Shown here piece after piece: positions 23,965 to 34,697 of a stretch of 64,000 nt of DNA. The notes under the pieces were generated by a model. That model was not told where the DNA came from, ran no database searches, and saw only the letters and a program-made list of their open reading frames with translations. Position 1 is the stretch's first letter, and the number at the start of each line of letters is the position of its first letter. Source of the DNA: Liquidambar formosana (lineage: Eukaryota > Streptophyta > Magnoliopsida > Saxifragales > Altingiaceae); contig CM077826.1 of the NCBI GenBank assembly GCA_039720395.1, positions 37,414,790 through 37,478,789 on the forward strand, given 5' to 3'. Position numbers and translations under genes: made by a program.

Positions 23965-24221
23965 GTAACCTTAATCAACTTAGATCTATAGGATCCTAAT
24001 TTAAACTTCAAATCTTTTTTTTTTCTCTCCTCCTCTTATATTTACTGCTTTATATTTGTTGGAATTTTTTCAAGAATTGATTCTATACAATTTGGGTTTG
24101 TAATAATTTTTTTTAAAAATATATTAATTCATGCTCTCTTTTTCTTTGTTTTAAGTGAGGAAAAGGAAAAGAGCAAAAAAAAAAAAAAAAAAAAACGTAA
24201 GCAAAATTTGTTGTAATACAC

Positions 24222-24412
24222 CTTTGTGGGGTTAGTCAAGCGGTCAAGTATTGGGTGCGTTTTTCAGAGTTATTGTTTTGACGCCTCCCAGTTATTGTTA
24301 CTTATGTGGGTATGGGATGTCTCACCTCAGCCGTTAAGGAATAGTCTGAACTCAAATTTCGGAAAAATTACGGCCCAGGATCCCCCAAATTGTTAATAAA
24401 AAGAAAAAAAAA
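24222..24412 (+). mobile_element. second tRNA-related SINE
   Basis: GGTTAGTCAAGCGGTCAAGT (A-box like) at 24230 is followed by TGTTTTGACGCCTC (a decayed B box) near 24282, a body with CTCACCTCAGCCGTTAAGGA, and an A-rich end (AAAAAGAAAAAAAAAA) at 24400. The order A box, B box, body, A tail gives the plus orientation. No clear target duplication. Confidence 0.6.
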
Positions 24413-24592
24413 ATCACTACTAATACTAAACACAGTAACCAAAAAAGAAAAAAAATCACTTATTATAAAGGGCAGTTCAGTCAATTCAAGGTTATAGCAA
24501 TTTTAATAAATGTTCTTCCCAAACAGACAAAAAAATCATTTACAGCTCTAAAAGCACTTTGAAATACAGTTTCCAAACAGAGACTGATATAT

Positions 24593-24927
24593 TGTAACAC
24601 CCGTAATTTTTAAATAGGGTATTAAGGGCTTAATCTATGGTTAACATAGTGAATCCCATGATTGGTTGGATGACCTCATGATTGAGTAATGTATGTAATG
24701 ATGATGTATGTGTTTTGATGCTTGTTTTTGTGCATTAAGTATTTTTCGGGTGCATTTGGCCTTATTTGCAACTTAAGGGTTTAAGTTGCTGAAATTTGGC
24801 TAAGTATTGGGGAAAAGTGAATTTTCGTAAATCCTAGTTTTTAAAGATAATTTTTGGCGGTAATGGAAGTTTATAATATTATAAGACATTGGTGATTTTA
24901 TGGGAATTTATTAGCATGTTTGGATTG
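24593..24927 (+). mobile_element. LTR-A, 5' part
   Basis: Starts TGTAACACCCGTAATTTTTAA. It aligns for about 330 bp with the reverse complement of 45230-44890 (the start of the other LTR-A copy), e.g. GCAACTTAAGGGTTTA and ATAATATTATAAGAC shared. Homology stops after CATGTTTGGATTG, where SIRE-derived sequence begins. The remainder of this LTR resumes at 31752. TGTAACACCCG starts are typical of Ty3/gypsy chromovirus LTRs. Confidence 0.7.
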
Positions 24928-25039
24928 CAGGTGGTGAAGATGGAGGCGCGTGAGAACTACCCGGGGCATCCTTCCGTTTGTTTTGAGCCCTAGAAGCATC
25001 CATTGATGCTTTTAGGAGTTTTTCCGTGCGATTAGTCAT
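24928..25039 (-). pseudogene. start of SIRE accessory (env-like) ORF
   Basis: The ATG at 25039 opens a frame MTNRTEKLLKASMDASRAQ followed by a Ser/Pro-rich stretch, cut at the deletion junction after ~37 codons. SIRE elements usually carry an extra ORF of unknown or env-like role after RNase H, and the position fits. No membrane segment is visible in the piece that remains. Upstream (25174-25302) lies a palindrome array and a TTTAAAAA box, suggesting a separate promoter. Confidence 0.5.
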
Positions 25040-25173
25040 GATTGGAAGGGAGAGAATGAAGAAGAAATGAGAAAATGATGAGAGATTAGGGTTAGGTTTC
25101 GGGGTAAAGAGAGAGGTTGAGAGGAATAGGGAAGAGAGAGAAAGAAAAATGGGAAAATGAAGCGCCAAAAAGG

Positions 25174-25302
25174 TTTTTAAACCCAAAAACTGCCAAACCC
25201 GAGTCATTTAGTCGACTACATCAATGGGTGTAGTCGACTACATATGTCAGTAGCCAAAGAGTTCCTCATTTAGTCGACTACATCATGCTGTGTAGTCGAC
25301 TA
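25174..25302 (-). promoter_or_regulatory. palindrome array and TATA-like box before accessory ORF
   Basis: TAGTCGACTA occurs at 25209, 25231, 25271 and 25293, i.e. two pairs spaced 22 bp, 62 bp apart. TTTAAAAA lies at 25181-25174 and the ATG 135 bp beyond. The same decamer forms the array in this element's LTR (31095-31266), although surrounding sequence differs. Confidence 0.6.
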
Positions 25303-25510
25303 TAAGTGGAAAAATCCATATATAGCCCATGTTTGGTGCATTTAATCAACATACAACATCATATACACATGATTAAACATAAATTGGGCTTGAAACACAT
25401 AAAAGAAGAACATTTGAGCATTAATTCATCAAATTATGTAATCATAAGCCTATGTAGCACAGAATTCATTATGTATAAATAATTTAAACAAGTAATGTGC
25501 ATAAAATTTA

Positions 25511-27436
25511 TCACTGGATTACATCATTCATTAAACACATGCCAAGTTCTCGTTTAATGAAGTTAAAACGATCTTCTTGAAGAGGTTTGGTAAAGATATC
25601 GGCCAATTGATGGTCGGTACCTATGAAATCAATTTCAACATCACCTCTTTGGACATGATCACGAATGAAATGATGCCTAATCTCAATGTGCTTAGTCCGT
25701 GAGTGTTGTATGGGGTTCTTAGTCAAGTTTATAGCACTAGTATTGTCACATTTGATGGGAATGTGATCAAAATGAAGTCCATAGTCCTCAAGTTGTTGTT
25801 TCATGTACAACACTTGTGCACAACAACTACCGGCTGCAATATACTCGGCTTCGGTGGTTGAAAGTGCTACCGATGTTTGTTTCTTACTAAACCAAGATAC
25901 TAGTGAATGTCCTAGGAAATGACAAGTCCCACTAGTGCTCTTGCGATCATCCTTGCCACCGGCAAAGTCTGCATCGGAATAACTAAGCATATCAAAAGAT
26001 GTAAACTTAGGAAACCATAAACCAAGGTTGATTGTGCCACTTAAATATTTGAAAATACGTTTTACGGCAAGCATGTGAGATTCTTTAGGACATGATTGAA
26101 ATCTAGCACACAAGCAAACACTAAACATGATATCGGGTCTACTTGCGGTTAAATAAAGTAAACTACCAATCATACCTCTATATTTCTTTTGATCCACATC
26201 TTTCCCATTTTCATCCTTGTCTATTTTGATAGAGGTGCTCATAGGAGTAGAGAATTTTCTTCCATCTTCCAATCCATACTTTTTGAGTAAATCTTTGACA
26301 TATTTGGATTGATTAATGAATGTTCCTTCCTTTGTTTGCTTAATTTGAAGTCCGAGAAAGAATGTTAGTTCACCCATCATGCTCATTTCGAATTCCTCCT
26401 GCATGATCTTAGAAAATTCCTTGCAAAGATTCTCATTAGTGGATCCAAAAATGATGTCATCAACATAAATTTGAACTAGAAGCATATTATCACTGATGGT
26501 TTTAATAAAAAGTGTGGTGTCAAGTTTTCCTCTTTTAAAACCATTTTTAAGTAAAAATCCACTAAGCCTTTCATACCAAGCTCTAGGAGCTTGTTTTAAA
26601 CCATATAAAGCTTTGCTTAGCTTAAAAACATGATTTGGAAATTCATGACTTTCAAAACCGGGAGGTTGTTCAACATAAACTTCCTCTTCTATAAAACCAT
26701 TTAAAAATGCACTCTTGACATCCATTTGAAATAGTTTAAAATCTTTATGACATGCATATGCAAGCAACATTCTTATGGCTTCAAGTCTAGCTACCGGAGC
26801 ATAGGTTTCATCATAATCTATACCTTCTTGTTGATTATAACCTTGGGCTACAAGTCGAGCCTTGTTTCTAGTAACAACTCCGGATTCATCCTTTTTGTTT
26901 CTAAACACCCATTTAGTTCCAATTACTCCATGGTCATGAGGTCTAGGTACCAAGGTCCAAACCTTGTTCCTTTCAAATTGGTTGAGTTCATCCTGCATAG
27001 CAAGGACCCATGATTCATCATTTTCGGCTTCATTAATGTTTTTAGGTTCAATTTGAGACAAGAAAGCAAGGTGATCACATATATTTCTCATAGAAGAACG
27101 AGTTCTTACCCCACGTGAGGGTTCACCTAAGATTTGATCCTTAGGATGATTCCTCACAAATTTCCAAGTCTTGGTGACATCCGGATGAAGTGGAGTGTCT
27201 TCAATTTCTACTTCTTCTTCCGATTTCTTGACTTCAATGACTTCATCTTCTTCTTTCTCTTTGCCTTTGTCTTGAGGGTCTTGCTTATCATTAAGATTCA
27301 AGTTCTCAACTTGTTCTTGCAAACTTGTACCTACATCATCATCATCATCCACATTTCTCTTGGGTGCAAGAGGGTTAGTTTCATTAAATACAACATGCAT
27401 TGATTCTTGAACGGTTAGAGTTCTCTTGTTAAACAC
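25511..27436 (-). pseudogene. SIRE RT and RNase H
   Basis: A 641-codon open frame. Residues ~1-100 are the acidic end of integrase, ~120-370 a Ty1/copia RT ([40 protein letters not shown] near 324), and ~480-620 RNase H ([16 protein letters not shown] near 487, STTEAEY near 529, [13 protein letters not shown]). Catalytic residues I can see are intact. It is separated from the integrase frame by a one-base frameshift near 27430-27440, so it cannot be made as part of the polyprotein; the ATG at 27436 is incidental. The product would copy the element RNA in the cytoplasm. Confidence 0.92.
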
Positions 27437-28647
27437 CCATATGCTTTACTCTTCATGGAATATCCAAGAAACACTCCTTCATCGAATTTGGAATCAAATT
27501 TAGAAAGCTTATCTCTATCATTTAATATAAAGCACTTGCAACCAAAGACTCTAAAGTAACCTATATTAGGTTTCTTATCATTCCATAGTTCATAAGGAGT
27601 CTTACCAAGTTTAGATCTTAATAGTACTCTATTCATTACATAACATGAGGTGTTAACGGCCTCGGCCCAAAAATATTGAGGTAAAGAGTGTTCATTAAGC
27701 ATGGTTCTAGACATTTCTTCAAGTGTTCTATTCTTTCTTTCAACTACACCATTTTGTTGTGGAGTTCTAGGAGCGGAGAAGTTGTGACTAAAGCCATTCT
27801 CATCACAAAATTGTACAACATCCTTATTGACAAATTCGCTCCCCCTATCACTCCTAACATGTGTAATGGTATAGCCTTTCTCATTTTGGACTCTTCTACA
27901 ATATGTAACAAATGTAGCATGAGTCTCATCTTTATGTGCAAGGAAGAACACCCATGTATACCTAGAGTAGTCATCAACAATTACAAATGCATAATGCTTC
28001 CCTCCAAGACTTGCAATAGCAATAGGTCCAAAGAAGTCCATGTGAATAAGTTGCAAAGGTCTAGTAGTTGAAATATGAGATTTTGTTTTGAAAGAAGACT
28101 TGGTTTGTTTTCCAAATTGGCATGCACTACAAACTCCATCTTTTGAAAATTTTGTTTTTGGTAAACCTCTTACAAGTTCATGCCTAGAGAGTTTTGAAAT
28201 CAAATCCATGCTAGCATGTCCAAGCCTTCTATGCCATAACCAATGATTTTCATTTAAAGCGGAGAAGCAATGTACATTTTGTAAAGCGATTTCTTCGAAC
28301 TCTATAGCATAGATGTTACCAATCCTATATGCATCAAATAAGGTCTTATCATCATCTTCAATTATGCATTTATTGGATTTAAAAGTAACTCTATAACCTT
28401 TATCACATAATTGACTAATGCTAAGGAGATTATGCTTTAAACCATCAACTAATAAAACATTTTCAACACAAAGAGAGGAATTCTTACCAACCTTGCCAAT
28501 GCCAATTATCTTACCTTTGGCATTGTCTCCAAATGTCACGAAGCCGCCGTCCTTGGGCTTCAAAGAGACGAACTTGGATCTATCACCCGTCATATGCCTT
28601 GAGCAACCGCTATTAAGAAACCATTTCTCATTGCTTGATGACTTCAA
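27415..28647 (-). pseudogene. SIRE protease and integrase
   Basis: The 410-codon frame opens just before the protease site, which reads WFLNSGCSRHMTGD: Asn replaces the catalytic Asp of the D-S-G triad. The gag-pre-integrase zinc motif follows (HRRLGHASMDL..CSACQFGK), then the integrase core: HMDFFGP, HVRSDRGSEF, and TPQQNGVVERKNRTLEEM, giving the D,D-35-E triad. The GKTPYELW block is present. The frame ends by frameshift at 27415. An in-frame stop and a frame change separate it from gag upstream. Integrase looks intact but protease should be dead. Confidence 0.92.
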
Positions 28648-28663
28648 GCATACCTACACAAGT

Positions 28664-30394
28664 TCAAGTAACTCTCTTTGGTACCCATACTTTCTTGGGT
28701 CCATAGGGGTTAGCCATAGGAGGTGAGGTTCCCTTCACTACCCACACCTTCTTGGTGAAACCTTTGGGTCTTCTTCTCATGTTACAAGTATAAACGTTGT
28801 GTCCTTCCTTATTACAATACGTACATGAGATTTTAGGTGTGCTAGGGACCTTAGGTTTAGGAAAGAAATTAATGTAGGATTTTTGTTTAACATGTTCTTG
28901 ATAACCAATTCCGGCCTTGTCAAAGCACCATCTTTGACTAGTTAATATTTTATCCAAGTTATCCCTTCCATTGGTGAACTTGGCCAAGGTATTAGTTAAA
29001 TCTTCAATCTTTTCTTTCAATGATGTATTCTCACTTTCAAGATTAGATTGAGAGATGGTAGAAGGTGAGTCTATCTTACTCTTTAATTCTAAGTTCTCAT
29101 TCTTTAAAATATCTAATTCTTTTTGAAGAGATGTGATATTCTTTTTCAAATCATTGTTTTTGATGGAAAATCTTTTTAATTCAAAAAATGTGTCTTCAAG
29201 AGCATTTTGCAATTCTTCATAAGTAGGAAGTTCTTCTAAAGAATAATCACATGAGTTAGTTTCGATTACCTCATCTTCCTTTGCCATGAGACAAAAGTTT
29301 GCCACTTCTTGATCGCAAGAAATCTCCTCATCTTCTTCATCACTATTTGCCTCATCATCCCAAGTGACGGTGAAGGCCTTCTTCTTGAATTTTCTATTGT
29401 CCTTGAAGTTGTTGTTGTTGTGGCTTGTCTTGTTGTAGTTGGTGTTGAGTTGAGGACAATTTATCTTGATATGTCCGGGCTTCTTACATTCAAAACACAC
29501 TTGTGAGTCTCTATTTGAGTTCTCCCCTCTACTAGGAATTCTTTTGGATGAATCACCCTTGTTGAATCTCCTTCCTTGGTTTCTTCTTGAGAAAAACTTC
29601 TTGAGCTTATGAGAAATGAAAGCAATGTCTTCATCTTCTTCATTCTCGCACTCTTCATTAGGTGATTCCTCTTCATCTTGTGAGGCCTTGAGAGCCAAGC
29701 TCTTGGATGGCTTGCTTTCACTAACTTCCCGTGCTTTGAACACAAATTCTTGAGTGACCAAATTTCCATCAAGGTCACTAAGAGTCATTGAGCCAAGTTC
29801 CTTTGATTGAAGCACGACCGTTGTGAATGTATCCCATTCCTTAGGCAAGCTCCTAAGAATTTTTCTCACCAATTCGGAGTTAGTGTAAATTTTACCAAGA
29901 GAATTCAAAGGATTTATAATAGCATTAAAACGAGCAAACATATCTCTAATAGATTCATCTTTCTTCATTTTGAATAGTTCATATTCACAAACAAGCATAT
30001 TAATCTTTGCCTCTTTCACTTGAGAGGTTCCTTCATAGGTGACCTCTAAAGTATCCCAAATTTCTTTGGCACTAGTGCACCTAGAGATTTTGCTAAATTC
30101 ATCATTAGTGAGTGCACAATATAGTAAGCCAATAGCTTTAGAGTTGAGCTCAAGAGACTTGTGATCAGCACTAGTGTATTCTTGAGGCACTTTAGGGAGT
30201 GTAACTCCATCTACCACTTTAGTGGGAATCAAAGGACCCTTAGAGGTAATATTCCATAGCTCATAACTAGTGGATTGAATAAAAATTTGCATTCTAATTT
30301 TCCAGAAATTATATAGAGAAGCATCTCCATTAAAAAGGGGTGGTCTATTGGACGATTGTCCTTCGGTGAATCCATTACCACTATAATTGGCCAT
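28664..30394 (-). CDS. gag: SIRE gag
   Basis: A 576-codon open frame starting MANYSGNGF, 42 bp after the PBS. Residues ~20-240 are the copia gag domain (LFNGD..NFWKIRMQIFIQS, SKISRCTSAKEIWDTLEVTYEG, KINMLVCEYELFKMK, SELVRKILRSLPKEW). There are two CX2CX4HX4C zinc knuckles, at ~300-313 and ~524-537, and a coiled coil between them (~400-480). The second knuckle and coiled coil extend it beyond the usual copia gag length, as in SIRE. It forms the RNA-packaging shell. The frame is intact although downstream pol is not, so gag could still be translated. Confidence 0.9.
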   Translation of the reverse strand: MANYSGNGFTEGQSSNRPPLFNGDASLYNFWKIRMQIFIQSTSYELWNITSKGPLIPTKVVDGVTLPKVPQEYTSADHKSLELNSKAIGLLYCALTNDEFSKISRCTSAKEIWDTLEVTYEGTSQVKEAKINMLVCEYELFKMKKDESIRDMFARFNAIINPLNSLGKIYTNSELVRKILRSLPKEWDTFTTVVLQSKELGSMTLSDLDGNLVTQEFVFKAREVSESKPSKSLALKASQDEEESPNEECENEEDEDIAFISHKLKKFFSRRNQGRRFNKGDSSKRIPSRGENSNRDSQVCFECKKPGHIKINCPQLNTNYNKTSHNNNNFKDNRKFKKKAFTVTWDDEANSDEEDEEISCDQEVANFCLMAKEDEVIETNSCDYSLEELPTYEELQNALEDTFFELKRFSIKNNDLKKNITSLQKELDILKNENLELKSKIDSPSTISQSNLESENTSLKEKIEDLTNTLAKFTNGRDNLDKILTSQRWCFDKAGIGYQEHVKQKSYINFFPKPKVPSTPKISCTYCNKEGHNVYTCNMRRRPKGFTKKVWVVKGTSPPMANPYGPKKVWVPKRVT

Positions 30395-30435
30395 ATCGTT
30401 CCTCGCAAGACAAATATGTCAAATGCAAGAGGTTA

Positions 30436-30448
30436 GGCTCTGATACCA
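30436..30448 (-). other. primer binding site, initiator Met tRNA
   Basis: The minus strand reads TGGTATCAGAGCC two bases after the LTR end (ACA at 30451), complementary to the 3' end of plant initiator Met tRNA, the usual primer for copia elements. Confidence 0.9.
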
Positions 30449-30450
30449 AT

Positions 30451-31751
30451 TGTTATCCCAAGTGTAAAACCCTAGAGGGGGGGTGAATAGGGTTTATAGC
30501 CAATTAAAAAAAATTATGGCAAACTAAAATTCAGATTATTGCAATCAATAGAAAATGCAACAATAAGCAATAATAAGAAGGAGTTAGAGAATGCAAACAC
30601 AAGATATTAACGAGGTTCGGCCTTCCCGCCTACGTCCTCGCCTCAAGAGTGCCGCTTGAGGATTCCACAATCCACTATGACAATCTCCTTCAAGGGTGGA
30701 GATCAAACCTTTTACAAAGAGATGCTCTCTTCAAGACAAATCTCTCTTGTCTCACTAGGGTTCACACAACCCTTACAACACTTGAATTTGAAGTTGGTTT
30801 GTTGTAAACAATCACTCTAGCAGTAAATACAACTCTTGAAAGCTCAACAAACTTCTAATAATTTGCTCAATTGAATGCTCTTTAAGAATTAGGGCTTGAA
30901 AGCTCTTTTTCAAAGGATGGAATTGATTGCTCTTGTATGGATGCTCATAAATGAGTTTGAAAGCTTGTATTTATACCCATTTGGCCTATTATGCCCGTTG
31001 CAAGCATTAAATGCCGGGAAATAGCCGTTTGGTGGCAATAAATGCATCATTTGGCTTTCAAAAAACTAGCCGTTATAGCTTATTTCGAGTGATATAGTCG
31101 ACTAAACATTCCATATAGTCGACTAAATAAACCAGTAGCAGAAATAGGCCATTTCAGCATGATTTAGTCGACTAAACTTTCCCATATAGTCGACTAAATA
31201 AACCAGTAGCCAAACTGGTCTATTTTTACATGATGTAGTCGACTACATCAATGATGTAGTCGACTAAACCTTGTATTTTTCTAGGTTTAGCCTCTTCTCA
31301 AGGGTTTTCTCCTATTATGACCATTTCTATCGACTTAGGCCTTTTGGAGATGATAAATTCATTATGATTAAGGGTCCTAAGGTCCATCTAAGTCATTTGA
31401 GCACGGTCATGAGCAATTATATACATTTTGGAACCTAAAACCTCACTAGTAGCCTAAGTAAGTCTCCATAGACTATGATTGCATGGCTTGAGGTGCTTGA
31501 AGGTCCATTTGCTAGCTTTTTATGCTCTTGTTACATCATGCTTGAGTTTCTTTGAAGTTTTGGACACGAGCCTTGAGTTGTATGGCTTGATCGTGCTTTT
31601 GAGGGCATGTACTTGAGTCATTGATCCTTTTGAGCTTTAGTACCTAGCTTTGATCATTAGCTTGACAATTAAACCATTAGAGTTCTCATCAATTTCTTGT
31701 TATCATCAAAATCCAAAAGATACCCTTGGATAAAAGCCAATGGGGCCAACA
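30451..31751 (-). repeat. SIRE 5' LTR, 1.3 kb
   Basis: Runs TGTTGGCCCC..GGGATAACA on the minus strand. The start region GATTTTGATGATAACAA is shared with the second SIRE LTR (53226). TATAAATA lies at 30975-30968. Upstream of it are six TAGTCGACTA copies. LTR length fits SIRE. Confidence 0.88.
31095..31266 (-). promoter_or_regulatory. six TAGTCGACTA palindromes in SIRE U3
   Basis: Copies at 31095/31116, 31165/31187 and 31236/31257: three pairs spaced 21, 22 and 21 bp, the pairs recurring every 70-71 bp. The TATA box is ~120 bp downstream. Probably binding sites for a dimeric factor. Confidence 0.75.
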
Positions 31752-33753
31752 ACTACATGGGTTAATTATAGCCTTCTGGAATATGTAGTCGACTACACAT
31801 TGTATATAGTCGACTATATCACTCGAATTTGGCCAAAATCTATGTTTTTAAGTGGTGAAATGACGCATATGCCCCCACCCCTTTATATATACATTCAAGG
31901 TCGACCTTGGGGGCTTGATTTCTGGTTTTGGCTTGGGAGAGAGCTAGAAAGAGAGAAAGAACGTGGGAAAGAGAGAGTGGGTGTTTGGATGAGGGGGAAA
32001 AGTGTTTCTTTCCTCAATTTACTTGGGGTTTATGCATTTTTGGGTATTTTCCTTCCATTTCCAGCTAGGCTTCACTCTTGGATGGCATGAAGGAGCATTA
32101 TTCATGACATTTGGAGCTAGAGTTTCTTGTTTGGGCTCATACATGTGTTCTTAGAGCTTGCTATTGGTGGGTTAAGCTTGGATTTCATGGGATTTGGTAT
32201 GGATGTACATCCTTACCAATTCCTTTGCATTTTAGAGGTATTTTCTCACACTTAAGGGTTAGGGTTTGTATTCCTTTGAGGGTTTATCATCTCATTCTTA
32301 CATTTATGAGTTTATTTATGCATATTGTGACATTTGATGGTGATTTAGAGTTGGAACCTCCATTATCTTCATCTACTAAGGCATTTGGGAGCTAGGGCTT
32401 GGATTGAAAGTCTTCATGTGCATGCTAGGGCTTGGATTTCACACCCACGACACACAAGGTTGCATTTTCCACACATTTGGTTGAGGTATGTGCAATTTAC
32501 ATAGTTTTAAACTATTGATATAATAATGTGGTATATATTATCATAGTATTTGTTATTCTTGGAATTTAGAATATGTGTATAGATGATTTATGGAACTTTG
32601 GGTAATTGATGATATAAAATTGGGAATTATGTTTATTGAGAATCATGGGTTATCCTATGCTGTTGGGAACTATAATTGTATGGATTCTATAGGTATTTTA
32701 TATGGGTAATTGATACTTTTGGTTTATGATTTAAGGTTGTTATCATAATTGGATATAATTATGAGATTATTTTATTATGGTTTATTATGTTGCATATTGG
32801 GCATAATCATGCGTAAATGGACTTAATAATCAACTGGGTAATGTTGAGGGCTATTGGAGCTAGGACTACTGTGGTCCCGAAGGAAAGGGACGTCGTGCTG
32901 TGTTTTCCTATCCTCTACTCCTGGGCTACTTCGTGTTGTCCCGAATCTGGGCTACTGCGGTCCCAGGTAGGGATGTCATGCTGTGTTATCTCAGGGATGA
33001 GGCTACTGCGGTCCCAGGTAAAGATGTCTTGCTGTGTTGTCCTCTTAGAGGTTGGGTTATGATTCCTCCATTCCGCACGTGATGGTCCCTTTGTGGGGAA
33101 GTTGGGTAATTATTGGAATTAATGTAAACTGGACATGAGTCACATGCATTGGGCATTATGCATAATTGTTTTATGTTATGGATTATAACTTATTTTTGAA
33201 GTTATAATATACTTGGGGGAGTATATTTATGTTTTAAATGATATAATTGGGATTTTATTTATATTATTGCTTTAGTTTACTATGTTAAATTGTACCTACT
33301 GAGTCGTCGGACTCATGCCTATTATTTTAAATGTTTTTTCAGATAATCCAGGGATTGGTTATGCTATCATAGGTGGAAGCATGCCTAATTGGAATTTTCC
33401 TATGTTAATTATTGATGTATTTTCATGAGAAGAATATGTATTAATTCATCTTATTTGAGCCAATGGCCAATGTAATTGTAAATTTAATCAAGGTAGTAAT
33501 TATTTATTGTTGTATGTACGTAGAATGCGATGCATGGGATGATACTACTTTCATAGATGACAGGAAATTTTTATGTATGGATTTTTGTAACAGGTTTTAT
33601 AATGGCAAGTCCTATTTATGGATGGGTCTTGCCGAAAAGTTTTAAAATGGTTCAGATTTTGACATGTGTCATCCACGTTTTATCAAGAGATTTATTAAAA
33701 TAAAGCTTGTTTTATTACTATTGATCACGGCTTAATTATTTTGGGTCATGACA
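31752..33753 (+). mobile_element. LTR-A, 3' part
   Basis: Continues the LTR broken at 24927 and ends TTGGGTCATGACA. It aligns with the reverse complement of the other LTR-A copy: GAAATGACGCATATGCCCC, then TTTATTTATGCAT and the block GAGTTGGAACCTCCAT..TTC. TATATATA at 31884-31891 is the likely promoter. A short tandem repeat (32860-33065) with CTACTGCGGTCCCAGGTA lies mid-LTR, and TACTGAGTCGTCGGACTCATG near 33297. No internal domain is attached, so it is a solo LTR by what is visible. Confidence 0.7.
31786..31891 (+). promoter_or_regulatory. palindrome pair and TATA box of LTR-A
   Basis: TAGTCGACTA at 31786 and 31807 (21 bp apart), with wider palindromes GTAGTCGACTAC and ATAGTCGACTAT; TATATATA begins 68 bp after the second. 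Confidence 0.65.
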
Positions 33754-34540
33754 CTGATTCTCTTCTACTACTTGTAACTTTTGATTTTCTTCTACTTTTG
33801 CTTTAAAAAAAAGTTACAGTTTTCTCAAATAAGGCCTTAATGTAGTTTAGAATTAGTCAAAAAGGGCTTCAATAGTTGTGAGTCTCTCCCTTTCAGTCTT
33901 CCCATTCCCACCTTTCTCTCTTTCCTCTCAAGCATCACACTTCTCTCTCTTATCTTAGCTATGTAGGTCTCTCTCTCTTCTCAAGCATCAGTCTTTTCTA
34001 TCTTATCTTAGCTATGTAGGTCTCTCTCTCCTCTCAAGCGGTGGGAAGCCATGGTTGGGTTTCTTCGTAGCAACCAACCCCCTTTTTTTATTATGCTCAC
34101 CACTGAAGAACAAACCTCAATTGAAAGAAACCCACCTAAATTTGCTTCTTAGTTTGAGATTTAAACCAACCCAGATTTGCTTCTTAGTCTGACCCTACAA
34201 ATTTAGATCTACAAGTCCGTTTTCTTTAACTAAGGAGTTCACGTTGACCAAAGGTCTGTTTGCTTCACTACTATTAGATTTGGGTTTTTGTGGCTAACAG
34301 ACTCTACCTTCCATTGAGATTAGGGTTTTTGGGTTTCATGTAGTCGAGCTTGCAGTTCGGACAATCAGTGTGGTCTTCTTCTCCTTCATTATTAGCACTT
34401 AGAGCTTGTCAGGGAAAAAAAAAAAGGTTATTTACATAGATTTGGAAGGTTTTTGTAAAGTTTACTAGGTTTTTAAGTTTCTTGTAAAGTTCACTAAGTT
34501 TGTGTAAAATTAACTAGTTTTTTTTTGTAAAGTTAGCTAG
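33754..34540. other. unassigned stretch with short tandem repeats
   Basis: CTCTC-rich tandem units of ~60 bp (about 33915-34045, containing TCTTAGCTATGTAGGTC twice) and TTTTTGTAAAGTTNACTAG units at 34450-34540. It has the look of a 5' leader or promoter, but no ORF follows. Confidence 0.4.
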
Positions 34541-34697
34541 CGCTATGTTTGGATAAGGAATTTCTAGGTAGAATTTTCTTTTGAAATGGAATTTGTAAAA
34601 TTTTTATAAGGATTTTGTCCATCTCATTCTTATAAAAATTTTACAAATTCCATCTCAAAAGCAAAGTCCACCTAAAAATTCCTTATCAAACATAGCG
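34541..34697. mobile_element. 157-bp foldback MITE
   Basis: Nearly the whole element is one inverted repeat: CGCTATGTTTGGATAAGGAA at the left pairs with TTCCTTATCAAACATAGCG at the right, and the arms stay complementary for ~68 bp each. It would form a single long hairpin. Ends resemble hAT-like MITEs. Confidence 0.8.

Larger units (their letters stand above)
23462..24585. mobile_element. hAT-like non-autonomous element carrying SINEs
   Basis: The left end CATGTTTGGCAAAGCTTTTAGA and the complement of the right end CTGTTTGGAAAC..CTTTTAGAGC form imperfect inverted repeats over about 60 bp, with a second TGTTTGG-like word inside each arm. No coding capacity. No 8-bp duplication was seen. Two SINE copies lie inside, so this element would be older than them. 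It separates the LINE 3' end from LTR-A. Confidence 0.42.
24928..31751 (-). mobile_element. SIRE-type Ty1/copia element, 3'-truncated
   Basis: Order on the minus strand: 5' LTR (31751-30451), tRNA-iMet PBS, gag, protease-integrase, RT-RNase H, a ~470-bp spacer with a promoter-like module, and the first codons of an accessory ORF. It stops at 24928, and no 3' LTR is present. The long LTR, gag type and accessory ORF after RNase H match the SIRE lineage. It is inserted in LTR-A, with about 350 bp of LTR-A missing at the left junction, so insertion was followed by a deletion that removed the 3' LTR. Confidence 0.9.

Noticed and set aside
29309..29778. Antisense and shadow frames over the SIRE gag and pol genes
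   Set aside because: They mirror a strongly supported gag/pol coding frame on the minus strand.
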